Shown here: in pieces, positions 34,900-44,918 of the stretch
Layout of the letters: each line of letters opens with the position of its first letter
How positions within the stretch are numbered: the stretch's first letter is position 1
DNA from: Galeruca laticollis
Lineage: Eukaryota > Arthropoda > Insecta > Coleoptera > Chrysomelidae
Length of the DNA: 64,000 nt
Direction of reading: 5' to 3'
Assembly: GCA_963921935.1 (NCBI GenBank)
Contig: OY998176.1
Coordinates: 95,177,415 to 95,241,414, forward strand
The notes under the pieces: generated by a model
Seen by the model: only the letters and a program-made list of their open reading frames with translations
Databases searched by the model: none
What the model was told of the DNA's origin: nothing
Position numbers and translations under genes: made by a program

Positions 34900-36088
34900 A
34901 CAACTAGATATTTCATAAAAATAGAGACAAAGAAGGTGCCACTGCTGGTGGGTAACTCAATATTGCACGTTTTATAACAAGATATCTCAAGATATAGTTA
35001 TAGAATGCGCATTTTCGGAGTTATATACTTCTGGTTACTCATTAATCCAGCTGGGTTGCTCGTACATGATATCTAAATGTTGCATTGAAAAGAGCATGAA
35101 AAATATGTCAGTTGTAAGTAGATAACTCAAAATGTATAAACTTCGAGTTATGCGTACATTAAGTTTGGCGCGTTTTGCAAAAGTCTATGTAAACTTTACC
35201 TACTATTAATATTAAGGTGATGGATCTATGATCACGCAACATTAAGTTTAGCGCGTTATTAGATGTTAATGTTCGGGAACGTAAAGTCAAGCTTCTGTGT
35301 TCATTGAAACAACGAATTTAGTTTATTGTCTTTTAATGTATATTGTTCATAGATTTGTGAAGAAAATTCATTGTTACTACGATGAAAAATATGGAAGAAA
35401 TGTTGTCAAACATCATTTCAATGAATTTTTTCTTTGTATTAATGAAAATCATTATAAATTTTGGTTGTTACGCATGTATTATTTAATGTTCAGTCCATTA
35501 TTGATTCAATGTACTGAAATATTAATCCATGAACAGAAATTATTGTATCAATTACCGATTCATATTATTAATGTTTAAAATATTGACGACCACGTTCATC
35601 AATTTTATTTTCATATGACGTTTGAAAAATAACATTGCAGCCCATAAAAATATGCAAATCCTCCTCCGGAAAATAGTGTGTGTGATATAATGTGAGCATC
35701 TGCACTGAAAGTGCCGTGAGAAATTTTTCTTGAAAAAATAAAATAGTAATATTATGACAAGATAATGTTGAGTATAAATTGGTTGAAAATATATTTTAAT
35801 TAAAGTATCTAACGTGTTGTTACATTGTTCTAAACACAATTCAATTAAGAAAGAAACCGGAAAACGCAATCTCCAACAATCAACGAAGGAAACACAAAAG
35901 ATTTCCACACACCGAAAATTCTAGCGGTCGAGAATCCTCTATATCAACTGTCCACTCGGCCATTAATAAAGATCAGCACACAAGACAATCCCACTGACCG
36001 CGCAGTGCCATTATGCCTCAGATGTCGCTATAATTCCCGTGTCCGGCAGAATAAAACAATTTATTTGATAAATGTTATTTTTTTGCAG
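34900..36088. other. AT-rich intronic-looking stretch
   Basis: Short degenerate repeats of an ATTAAGTTTRGCGCG string near 35157 and 35243. Open frames on both strands (for example 35297-35578) lack motifs. This is the upstream flank, presumably intron, of the immunoglobulin exon. Confidence 0.35.
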
Positions 36089-36248
36089 GGTCAAGTGATG
36101 CAGGCCAACCAGAAGGGCGGTGTGATCATGAGCACGTTGGCGTTAGCCCTGCAAGGTGTGACTCGCAGTCAAGCGGGAAATTACTCATGTGTGGCGTCAA
36201 ATGTCGAAGGAGATGGGGACAGCAACACGGTCGATCTCAAAATTATGT
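36089..36248 (+). CDS. host exon: immunoglobulin-domain cell-surface protein
   Basis: A pyrimidine tract and TTTTGCAG precede 36089, and ATGT followed by GTAAGTCC ends the exon at 36248. The 160-nt exon starts in phase 0 and leaves one base for the next exon. It encodes the second half of an Ig domain: LALALQGVTRSQAGNYSC then VASNVEGDGDSN, with the DxGxYxC-like signature (here QAGNYSC), and a final beta strand VDLKIM. The style (VTR, then ASNVEGDGDSN) fits neuronal Ig receptors of the sidestep type in insects, though other Ig families are possible. No adjoining exon is found, so large introns surround it. It is the only convincing host coding segment here and gives the host gene a plus orientation. 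Confidence 0.75.
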
Positions 36249-36673
36249 GTAAGTCCTAGGAGGTGGTTTTAATCTGACATTAAGGAGGTCGTCTTTTGGG
36301 ATTTATTAATTTTTTGGTCGGGATAGAGAAGATTTATCGCCAGTGACTCAATTCCGTAACGGTTTATAACGGGTTTTTCGTGAAATAAAAGAGAGGCAAA
36401 AAATAGGGACAAAGTTAATTAAATACTGATTGATAGTTTCAGAGTATATTTTTTAGTTGATTGTTAGATATTTAGACAATATCATATCAGAGTGCACAGT
36501 GACATCATTTTGGTAGTGTGAAAATAGAGACACTTTGAATGGTTTTGTAAATTGAATAGTATCAATACGTCCTTTGTTGAATATACAAGAAAAATTATGG
36601 TATTCATTGGTATATATTAATACAAATTTCGCCGTTCCATCATTCATTCTAAAAGTTATTAATCATGATATAA
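36249..36673. other. intron-like stretch
   Basis: Follows the splice donor of the Ig exon. No gene or repeat recognised before the (TA)n tract. Confidence 0.5.
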
Positions 36674-36684
36674 GATATATATAT

Positions 36685-36753
<69 letters not shown>
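36674..36753. repeat. (TA)n microsatellite
   Basis: About 75 bp of alternating AT with one GG interruption near its start. Confidence 0.95.
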
Positions 36754-36756
<3 letters not shown>

Positions 36757-36849
36757 GATGTAGAAATATCGCGTGATATGTTAACAACAACAACAAAGAG
36801 ATTCATGGGTAATTCACGCAAAATAAGGGCTACTGAAATAGAGTGGTAA

Positions 36850-36896
36850 CAGTGGACATGCATGTTTCTGGCTCATTTTGCCTCTTCAGCTTACTG
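36850..36896 (-). ncRNA. hammerhead motif with consensus core
   Basis: On the minus strand the core reads CTGAAGA, a full match to CUGANGA, followed by stem II GGC/GCC, AGAAAC, stem III ACATGCATGT and cleavage after GTC. Stem I is CAGT/ACTG, a different sequence from the satellite copies but still paired. It is a diverged member of the satellite family with the U4 base intact. The element body upstream of it is cut off at about 36897 by the next LINE. Confidence 0.65.
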
Positions 36897-37494
36897 AATT
36901 CAGAGGATCCGACCCTGCCAGCAGGCCGGCGCTACCAAAACTTATTTATACTCCAAACACGCACTCTCTCTTAGGGATTGCTAATCAAATTCTGGAATGT
37001 CAATTGGATGCATATATGAACCTCGAGGAAATACATCTTCACGTGTATTGCGCAGCCTTAGCAACAATCAAAGCCAACAAACAAAAAATACTAAAAGCAC
37101 CTAAGACACGTACGCCTCAAAAACCGAGATGGGAACAAAGACTTAGTACCAGAATCGAGAATTTAAGAAAGGAAATTGGTAGAATTCAACAAATAGCAAA
37201 TGGGCAAAAATCCAAAAAGCTGCTAAATAAAATCTGGGTCCAGATTAAACAACAACTGGAAGAAAAAACAACAAATGAAATAAAAACAATTATAGATGAT
37301 ACCTTAGATACCTGGAAACAAAAACTTGCAGTTGCTTCTAAAAGATTAAAAAGATATCAGGAGAGCTACCAACGCAAAATCCAAAACAACTTTTTTTCAA
37401 AAAATCAGAAGGGCTTCTATAGATCGTTTAACGAACAACCTGGTTCTAAAGGACAACCGCCAAAGAAGGAGGACTTACAGACATTTGGTAAGGA
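36897..37494 (+). pseudogene. N-terminal part of R2/R4-type ORF (before frameshift)
   Basis: Open frame with LPKLIYTPNTHSLLGIANQI, then a long Lys/Gln-rich helical segment (RWEQRLSTRIENLRKEIGRI), the stretch that precedes the reverse transcriptase in this family. A minus-one frame change is needed near 37480-37494 (around ACATTTGGTAAGGAA) to enter the main frame, where a FW motif is expected. Apart from that single lesion the region is intact. Confidence 0.7.
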
Positions 37495-39828
37495 ATGTGG
37501 TCGAAGGAAATCGAACACCAGGAAAATACACCTTGGATCAAAACAGAAATTCAGAACAACAACCATCTACATATGGAAGAAATAATATTTACATTACAAG
37601 ATCTAAGAAAGGTAATAAAAAACTTGGCCAACTGGAAAGCACCAGGGAACGACGGTATCCAAAATTTCTGGTACAAGAAACTTACGGCTACCCATCATCA
37701 CCTGACCAACCAATTTAATATCGCTCTAAGAAACCCTGACCAACTACCAGACTTCCTTACAAATGGTGTAACTTATCTTCTTCCAAAATCTGATCAAACC
37801 CAAGATCCTTCTCAATATAGATCCATCACGTGCCTTCCTACAATGTACAAAATCTTCACTGCAGCACTATGTGATAAACTGTACGCATACCTAGAAACTA
37901 ATGATATTTTAACTGAGGAGCAGAAAGGGTGCAAAAGAAAATATATGGGCTGCAAGAAACAAATAACAATCGATAATGTGATATTGGAACAAATCAGAAA
38001 GAAGAACCGAAATCTATACATGGCTTATATAGACTATCGGAAGGCTTTCGACTCAATGCCCCACAGTTGGTTAATGAAAACTTTGGAAATTTACAATATA
38101 CACCCTGTGGTGGTTAGGTTTTTAAAAAGTACTATGAGTAATTGGAAAACAAAACTCAAAATTAACCTAAATCACACAGAACTAGAAACTGAATCTATCA
38201 GTATTGAAAGAGGAATCTTTCAAGGAGATACACTTTCCGCTCTATGGTTCTGCTTGTGTTTAAACCCATTATCACTTGGCCTAAACCACACAGGATATGG
38301 AGCAACTATTAAAGCGGATCGAAACTCAACAACCATAAGTCATCTATTCTTTATGGATGATCTGAAACTATATGCCGCGTGCAAAAAACACCTAGAATCC
38401 AACTTAAAACTCATGCACCAGTGGAGCACAGAGGTCGGAATGTCGTTTGGTATGGAAAAATGCCAAACTGTATCGGTTGAAAAGGCAAAGCTAAAAGAAG
38501 GAGAACCTATAGAACTAGAGCCAGGCAAATATATTGAAGACATGACAGACAAACCCTACAAGTACTTGGGAATCCTTCAGACACACAAGATAGAACATAA
38601 AGAAATAAAAGCCATATTAATCACCGAATTCGAAAAACGCCTTTACAACCTCTTAAAAAGTAAGCTTAATTCAAGAAACCTTACCACGGCCATAAATAGC
38701 TACGCCATATCCGCTCTTCAGTACTCCTTCGGAATAATTAAATGGACTCAAACGGACCTGGAAGCAGTAAACAGAAAGATTAGAACCGAGCTAACAAAAC
38801 AAAGAAAACACCATCCAAAAGCGTTCTTCGAAAGGATAAATTTACCTAGAGAAAAAGGAGGTAGAGGAATAAAAGATGTTGTGGAAGCTTGCACTCAGCA
38901 AATTGCAGGCTTGAGGAGTTTTTTCCGCCACAAAAATAGTCAACTTCATAAAGCCATAGTGAAAACAGATACGGGTTATACACCTTTAAACCTAAGCATG
39001 GAAGACTTTACGCCCTTTAATACACGAAATGAGGAAGATAAAATTAGAAATTGGCGTTCAAAAGAATTGCACGGAAGATTCATAAATGATTTACAGAAAA
39101 ACACGATAGATCAAGCTAAATCGGTTGAATGGCTTAAAACTGGAACGCTGTTCCCAGAAACTGAAGGTTTTGTGGTTGGTATACAAGATCAGGTTATAAA
39201 AACGAGGAGTTACCAAAAGTGTATCTTGAAGGAAGAAATACCAACAGATAGGTGCAGAAAGTGCAACAGAAGTCAAGAAACGATTGAACACATTCTTTCT
39301 AGTTGCCAAAGCATAGCTGAAACTAAATATCTGGAACGACACAACAAAGTTGCCACAGTAGTATACCTAGAAGTACTGAAAAAACTTAACCTTGATCCAC
39401 AAAACAACGAGCCATATTACAAATATAAGCCCCCTCCAGTTATCGAAAATCAGTATGTTAAGATCTACTGGGATAAAACTATCATGACGGACGTAACAGT
39501 ACGACACAACAGGCAGGACATCACAGTCATTAATAAACAATCCAAGCAAGCTCTGCTTATTGACATATCGATCCCAAATAATTCTAACACAGAAAGCAAA
39601 TACAATGAAAAACTAAGCAAATACGCCGAGCTAAGGACCGAAATAAAAGAATTGTGGAATCTTAAAAAAGTCAAGATCATTCCAGTTATTTTATCCTGTA
39701 TGGGGCTAATTCCCAAGAAACTAAGTACTTCCCTCAAAGACATTGATATTCTTGAGTCAACCTACCGATTAATGCAAAAATCTGTAATCCTGGATGCGAC
39801 AAACATTGTTAGGTCATTTCTAGAATAG
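37495..39828 (+). CDS. reverse transcriptase and restriction-like endonuclease of R2/R4-type LINE
   Basis: 777 open codons. Reverse transcriptase motifs in order: NWKAPGNDGIQNFWYK, YRSITCLPTMYKIF, YIDYRKAFDSMPHSWL (first catalytic Asp), GIFQGDTLSALWF, and LFFMDDLKLY (catalytic MDD near 38350). Then thumb, then a CCHC knuckle CRKCNRSQETIEHILSSC (near 39250), then the nuclease: VTVRHNRQDITVI, ALLIDISIP, KYNEKLSKYAEL. The usual Pro-Asp of the nuclease reads Gln-Asp, a possible damaging change. The enzyme would nick DNA and reverse transcribe its own RNA at the site. Good codon integrity suggests recent activity. Confidence 0.85.
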   Translation: MWSKEIEHQENTPWIKTEIQNNNHLHMEEIIFTLQDLRKVIKNLANWKAPGNDGIQNFWYKKLTATHHHLTNQFNIALRNPDQLPDFLTNGVTYLLPKSDQTQDPSQYRSITCLPTMYKIFTAALCDKLYAYLETNDILTEEQKGCKRKYMGCKKQITIDNVILEQIRKKNRNLYMAYIDYRKAFDSMPHSWLMKTLEIYNIHPVVVRFLKSTMSNWKTKLKINLNHTELETESISIERGIFQGDTLSALWFCLCLNPLSLGLNHTGYGATIKADRNSTTISHLFFMDDLKLYAACKKHLESNLKLMHQWSTEVGMSFGMEKCQTVSVEKAKLKEGEPIELEPGKYIEDMTDKPYKYLGILQTHKIEHKEIKAILITEFEKRLYNLLKSKLNSRNLTTAINSYAISALQYSFGIIKWTQTDLEAVNRKIRTELTKQRKHHPKAFFERINLPREKGGRGIKDVVEACTQQIAGLRSFFRHKNSQLHKAIVKTDTGYTPLNLSMEDFTPFNTRNEEDKIRNWRSKELHGRFINDLQKNTIDQAKSVEWLKTGTLFPETEGFVVGIQDQVIKTRSYQKCILKEEIPTDRCRKCNRSQETIEHILSSCQSIAETKYLERHNKVATVVYLEVLKKLNLDPQNNEPYYKYKPPPVIENQYVKIYWDKTIMTDVTVRHNRQDITVINKQSKQALLIDISIPNNSNTESKYNEKLSKYAELRTEIKELWNLKKVKIIPVILSCMGLIPKKLSTSLKDIDILESTYRLMQKSVILDATNIVRSFLE

Positions 39829-39905
39829 TGACACCCAACGAAAGTCTTGCTGTTGAGGCCGACTGTCGTTGAAACACGCCGGGTGTAAATCCGGTGACAC
39901 AAAAA
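39829..39905 (+). other. structured-looking 3' untranslated region of the R2/R4-type LINE
   Basis: Between the stop codon and the junction lies a GC-rich 75-nt stretch with GTGACAC at both ends (39828 and 39895) and a possible hairpin around GCCGGGTGTAAATCCGG. Such elements use the 3' untranslated RNA to bind their reverse transcriptase. Confidence 0.45.
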
Positions 39906-39910
39906 GGAAA

Positions 39911-39928
39911 ATAATAATAATAATAATG
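39911..39928. repeat. (ATT)n tail of the minus-strand LINE
   Basis: Six AAT/ATT triplets at the 3' end of the LINE (reading the minus strand), at the junction with the plus-strand LINE. Confidence 0.7.
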
Positions 39929-40372
39929 TTTATTGTGTTATAATGGAAAATTTACAATTTAAAATGTGTACAATATTTTATGAATAAACAGAGACAATCA
40001 CAGAAGCTGATGTAGGTACAAAGCAAATTATTTCTATATAAGGTCCATGCTATATAATATGAGATACAGAGATCTACAGTGATATAACAAATACTACAAA
40101 ATAAGTCATATAGTATAAAAGTAAATGTGTATGAGAAATGAGTAATATAATGTAATGAGTAGGAATAATATAATATGTAATTATAGGATTAACCAAGGTA
40201 TATACAATAAAATATATAAGTATAAAAAATAGTGAATATTTTAAATTATATGATGTAGAACATTACAAACTATAGACAATTACATCAGAGTATATAACTG
40301 TCACAGAACAATATTCAAGATGCAAGAGAATTTGGAAAAGAGGAAAAGGTATGTATTTTGAGATGCTTATGA

Positions 40373-41709
40373 CTAGACGTGAGCTATATGATAATCGCAA
40401 GTATGCTGAACATAAAGTTTCAGCTCATTTTTAAATTTTCTGGGGCTTGGCTCATTATTAAGTGCTTCTGGCAGATCGCTGAAAAGTTTTGGGCCTACAA
40501 AATGGTAGCTCCTTTGACCGACTGACTTGTTCATCACTGGTATTTGAATACTTCTTCTGTGGCGGGTCTTGTAGTCATGGCTGTTTGTGAATAATTCATT
40601 TTTGTTTTTATATTGAATGGCACTTTTATTCATGAAAAATAGTTGCCTTGAGTCGAATATTGCAGTTCCAGAGTAGAGGAGGTTGCTGGGATAGTCGTAT
40701 GATTTTTGCATAATACATCTTAAAAAGCGTCTTTGGATGACTTCAAGAGAATGCAGATGTGTTTTAGATACTCCTCCCCAACCGATTATGCCGTAGGTCA
40801 AGTCTGGTTCTACCAAACTTTAGTACAAAATTATTTTCTGTTTATGGTTGAGTATGCTTATTATCTTGTTGAATTTGTACAGAATGCATCGTAGGTTTTT
40901 CGCGACATGTAGTACATGTTGGTCCCATTTTAGATGCTTATCCAGAGTTATCTCGAGGTATTTTATCTTTTTGACAGGTCTGATGATAGTCATAACGGAT
41001 ACCGCTATGCCATATTCTGGAAGGGAAACATCATATCTACTGAAAGGCAAGTAGTGCGTTTTTTCGAAATTGATTGATAGTAATCTATAGTCGAACCATT
41101 CCTTTATTTTACTCAGGTCGTATTCTAGCTTAAGTTTCAAATTTAACCAGTCATGGTCCTCGCAGAACACGACTGTGTCATCCGCAAAACTGATAATTTT
41201 TGAGTGGGTATTCAATAAGAAGAGATTATTAGGGTAAATATTGGATAGAATTGGTCCAAGTACCGTTCCTTGGGGTAAACCACATGAGGTAGTTTTTTCA
41301 TCACTCACACTGTCGTCAATTTTCACTCTTTTCCACCTATTTAGTAGATAGCTACTTAAAAGTTCATGTGGTATACCTCTTATCCCCATATCCTCCAGAG
41401 TCCCGAGTTTATAGAGTGATCCACGGTATCAAAGGCTTTTCTCAAGACTATTAAGACACCAATTGAAGGTTTAGACTCATCTAGACACTGATATATATTT
41501 TGTGTTAATATATTTATCGGGTCTTGGGTAGACATGTTTTCTCTGAATCGATACTGAGATTTTGATATTAGATTGTACTTTTCGAGGAATTTATTCATCC
41601 TCTTCTGAACAAGCTTCTCCAATACTTTAGCTAGACATGTTATCAATGTGATAGGTCTATAATTTGAGATTCCACTTTTATGAATAGGTTTCACCACGGC
41701 CGTTTTCAA
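40373..41709 (-). pseudogene. LINE reverse transcriptase
   Basis: Minus strand. From 41709: KPIHKSGISNYRPITLITCL, then VLEKLVQKRMNKFLEKYNLIS, then AFDTVDH. The first catalytic Asp position reads VLRKAFD where FxDLxKAFD is expected, so that Asp is lost. After a frameshift near 41385: GIPHELLSSYLLNRW, GLPQGTVLGPILSN, and ISFADDTVVF (catalytic FADD near 41185). A stop codon lies at 40820, then the C-terminal domain (YGIIGWGG, then LHSLEVIQRRFLRCI) runs to 40373. At least two lesions plus the altered Asp. Confidence 0.8.
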
Positions 41710-42560
41710 TGCTGTGAGGAAATATACCTGTTCCAGTGATTTATTGACTACATAGGTAAGTGGTTGTGTTATGTAGTTAGAAATAAGTTTGAGGGTCTCT
41801 GCTTTGATATTATCAATGCCAGGGCTTCTTCATTTTTTATTTGTGATATTATTCCTATCAATTCATTTTCGGTTGCAAGAAAATTAAGTGATCAGACAAA
41901 CTTTTCCTCTACACATAATCCAGATTTCTGTTTATATTTTCAGCTAGTTTTTCACCTACTGATAAAGTATTCGTTAAAATTGTTTGCTATTTTGATACTC
42001 TCATTGATTTGTTCATTATTATTTGTTATGATTGATTTTACTCTCATTGATTTGTTCATTATTGTTCTTTATAATCGACTCAATTAGTGAAGGTTCTACA
42101 TTAGACAGTACTTCATTAACAGTTTGCCAAAGTTTTTAAGAGTCGTTTCTTCCTGCATCCAGACTTTCTCTATAGTATGAAGTTTTGGCAACTTTTATGA
42201 TTTTGTTCACATTTTCCTATATGTGTTATATTCTTCAGAAAGGGCGGTATTATTTGAGTCATTTTTCAATATATGGTACATACAATTTTTTTATTCGCAG
42301 AATTGACGAGTGATTTAGTCATCCACTTTTTTCATTTTATCTGTTTGTGGTTGATTTTTATAAGACTGGTACATGTATTTAAGTTAGTTTCTATAATTTT
42401 AATTAGTTTATTTGTGGCGGAGTCAAGATCATCATAGTGATAGTTGTCATCCCAGTTTACTTTTTCTATGTAATCTATGAACCTTTTTTCATTCACTTGT
42501 TTATAGTATCGTATCCTATTTTTTTCAACACTCTCACTATTCTCAAGAACTATTTGGGCT
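41710..42560 (-). pseudogene. LINE connector between endonuclease and reverse transcriptase, broken
   Basis: Minus-strand pieces such as KVNWDDNYHYDDLDSATNKL and a NEVLSNVEPSL segment fit the linker of CR1/Jockey ORF2 proteins. Stops occur. A short tandem duplication (ACTCTCATTGATTTGTTCAT at 41997 and 42040, period 43 bp) lies inside. Confidence 0.55.
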
Positions 42561-42713
42561 AAAATTGTGTAATGGTCTGTAATGGATGTTTCGAACGTAA
42601 TTGGTAAGATTGTGTCATAGTTAGGATATCCTGATTTTATAAATATGTGATCTAAACATGTGCGAGATCATTTTTGTTCTCTTGTAGGCGTATTTATTGC
42701 AGATATATATATA

Positions 42714-43085
42714 TGTTATATACGAAAAAACGCTTATGTTTAAGTAATATTACGCAATGTCAAACATCAGATTACGATTTCCGTATTTTCATGAGAACGA
42801 TGCTACGTTGCGTTTTTATAAAATAAACACATTAAGTAACACAAATATTATGTTACAGAAAAATAATGATTTCTGCACTTTCATGGGAGCGACGCTACAT
42901 CGAATTCTCCATGAAAATAAACGCTGACGTTGATTTAACAAATTCTATAAATTCTTTGACTTTATGTAAAATAGTCAGTTACAATTATAATTTCAACCTA
43001 TTACTTCTTTTTTATATAACATAAAACTGTGTAACTCAATAAAAATTGTTTTTAAAAAGTTTAACGTGAATTTGTGAATATAACA
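42714..43085 (+). repeat. 5' LTR
   Basis: 372 bp, TG...CA, identical by eye to 50104-50475. Contains AATAAA-like strings and would hold the promoter. Confidence 0.95.
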
Positions 43086-43086
43086 G

Positions 43087-43104
43087 TGGCGCAGTCAGTA
43101 GGAT
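43087..43104 (+). other. primer-binding site
   Basis: TGGCGCAGTCAGTAGGAT starts one base after the LTR. It resembles the tRNA-Ser-complementary sites described for 17.6/297-type gypsy elements; I infer the tRNA from memory of that family. Confidence 0.7.
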
Positions 43105-43289
43105 TCCTGAACACATTTAGAACAAGGATTGCCTAACTAAGTGTGGTGGTTCCTAAACCTTTAAGGAATTTTCAAGTACCAGCTCCAGATCTTCAAGAAG
43201 CAGACGGTCTCTCCGGCACCAGGAACACGCAAACTGCTAACCAGGTGTAGCAAAGCTCACGGATAAGGATTTCAGCTGCCAAGGAAGAA

Positions 43290-43307
43290 ATGAAAATATT
43301 TACGTAA
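43290..43307 (+). promoter_or_regulatory. five-codon upstream ORF at a splice donor
   Basis: An ATG at 43290 opens a frame that ends at TAA (43305-43307) after five codons in the unspliced RNA. The same spot is a strong splice-donor match (TAC then GTAAGA, GT at 43304-43305). If the donor is used, the ATG exon 43290-43303 can join the acceptor at 48107-48108 in frame with env. So this tiny ORF may be the env start in the spliced RNA and a translation brake before gag in the full-length RNA. Predicted only. Confidence 0.6.
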
Positions 43308-43421
43308 GAATCATCTCGTTTTATTTTTATTTAATATTTTGCAATTTATTTTTTATTTTTACCAAGTTCTATTGTCATAATTTACTTTTTTTTGAATACA
43401 ATCATTTTAATATAAAGCAAA

Positions 43422-44918
43422 ATGCCTGAAACACGTAGTGCAACAAACGCTAATGCCAATGCTAATACTCCAGTTGCTCAAACCGATCAAGCGTCGAATC
43501 TAGAACCTTACAGATTATCAGAAATATTTTCAATAATTCCGGAATATGACGGTAATCAAATTTTCTTAAATACTTTTATAAATGCTTGTAAAACAGCTTA
43601 CAGAATGGCCGACAACGACCAAAAAGTACTTTTAACTCTTCATATTAAAAACAAACTTAAAGGAAGAGCCGCTGAATTAGTTAATTCACGCGACCCTTCA
43701 AATTGGGAAGAAATTAAAACATTATTAAATACTCACTTTGGAGATTCTCGCGACTTAAATTCGTTGATTCAAGACCTTCAAAGAATGAAACAACTACCAA
43801 ACGAATCGCCTTTAATTTTTGTTTCGAGATTACAAACTCTGGAAGCAAAAATGTATTCAGCTATAAGTAAACAACAGCATTTAACAATAGATCAAAAAGT
43901 AGCACAAACACGTCTTATAGAATCATTAACTTTAAATACTTTATTAACCGGTCTAGATCCAAAAATCGGTCAAATTGTTAGAGCTAGTAATCCAATAAGT
44001 GTTTTATCAGCTATTTCACGAATCAGAAGAGAACTTCAATTAACTTACTATGAAAACCACAAACCTCAGACTAATCGTAATACAAATAATATACCTACTC
44101 GTAGATTTAGCCAAAATTCACCAAAACAATGTAATTTTTGTCATAGAATAGGACATACTATAAATGAGTGTCTCACACGTCAAAGACAATCTCAAAATGT
44201 AGCTCAGAGTTCCTTTAGACCAAATCAAACTCCTAATTCACATAACCAAACAGGCCAAAATTTTCAACAAAGGCCACAATTTCAAAATAACCAACAAAAT
44301 CAAAATCGCCCATCTGTAATTAGACCAAATTCAAGTTTTAGACCTCAAGGACCACCGGGAAATCGACCCAACACAAATTTTAATCAACAAAGAACTTTTC
44401 ATTTCAATCGAAATCGTGATTTTAACAAACACTCTCATAACAGTTATGACTATTATACAGATGATAGTCAAAATTATTATGAAAATCAAGAACAATACTC
44501 CGATAATTCACTTGATTATCAAGAATATTACCAAGAAATTAACCCCAGTGCTCCTGACTATTATACTGTTAATAGTGAAATAGAGGAAAACTATTATACT
44601 GCTGATAGTGATCCTAACTCTGATAATGGTGTACCAGTTTGCAATACGAATGAAGACGAAACTTTCGATTATAGCCATATCGAACAAGATAATTTTAATT
44701 ATAATAATGAAAATGTTAATAATTTTGATTCTGATAACCTCCTAATTCCAAATCATGATTATTATCAGGATTTTCGACAAGGCCCTTTACAAACGAAACC
44801 CCCAGATCCGCTAAACGACCAAACTTCAAATTTGTCGATCCCAGACCTCAGTACACAAATTCAAACCATGAGTTTGAACAGTCCAGAATCGGACTGCCTC
44901 GAACAGATGTTCATGTAA
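43422..44918 (+). CDS. gag: gag polyprotein of gypsy-type element
   Basis: 498 codons from an ATG in good context to TAA. N-terminal low-complexity Asn/Ala stretch, then a capsid-like region (IIPEYDGNQIFLNTFINAC through the LQRMKQLPNESPLIFVSRL helix), then one CCHC knuckle CNFCHRIGHTINEC at residues 237-250, then a long Gln/Asn/Arg-rich part and an acidic, Tyr-rich tail (repeated DYYT and NYYE strings, residues about 340-440). It packages the RNA. It overlaps the pol frame (minus-one relative to gag) by 160 nt, so pol is expected by frameshift; I could not pick out a canonical slippery heptamer. Confidence 0.9.
   Translation: MPETRSATNANANANTPVAQTDQASNLEPYRLSEIFSIIPEYDGNQIFLNTFINACKTAYRMADNDQKVLLTLHIKNKLKGRAAELVNSRDPSNWEEIKTLLNTHFGDSRDLNSLIQDLQRMKQLPNESPLIFVSRLQTLEAKMYSAISKQQHLTIDQKVAQTRLIESLTLNTLLTGLDPKIGQIVRASNPISVLSAISRIRRELQLTYYENHKPQTNRNTNNIPTRRFSQNSPKQCNFCHRIGHTINECLTRQRQSQNVAQSSFRPNQTPNSHNQTGQNFQQRPQFQNNQQNQNRPSVIRPNSSFRPQGPPGNRPNTNFNQQRTFHFNRNRDFNKHSHNSYDYYTDDSQNYYENQEQYSDNSLDYQEYYQEINPSAPDYYTVNSEIEENYYTADSDPNSDNGVPVCNTNEDETFDYSHIEQDNFNYNNENVNNFDSDNLLIPNHDYYQDFRQGPLQTKPPDPLNDQTSNLSIPDLSTQIQTMSLNSPESDCLEQMFM

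Larger units (their letters stand above)
36897..39905 (+). mobile_element. LINE with restriction-like endonuclease (R2/R4 type), 5' truncated
   Basis: A single long coding region with one frameshift, a reverse transcriptase and a C-terminal CCHC plus PD-(D/E)XK-like nuclease, followed by an 75-nt GC-rich 3' end. It lacks the N-terminal zinc fingers expected for the family and starts abruptly inside an older hammerhead repeat, so it is 5' truncated, as is usual for LINEs. The 3' end meets a minus-strand LINE tail to tail at about 39905. Confidence 0.8.

Noticed and set aside
35297..35578. 93-codon plus-strand frame.
   Set aside because: AT-driven composition (Tyr, Leu, Ile, His rich), no splice signals and no motif.
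37812..39743. Several minus-strand open frames of 60-90 codons.
   Set aside because: Shadows of the 777-codon plus-strand reverse transcriptase.
44759..44918. Search for a canonical minus-one slippery heptamer in the gag-pol overlap.
   Set aside because: No X-XXY-YYZ heptamer in the gag frame was found by eye, so no frameshift site is annotated.
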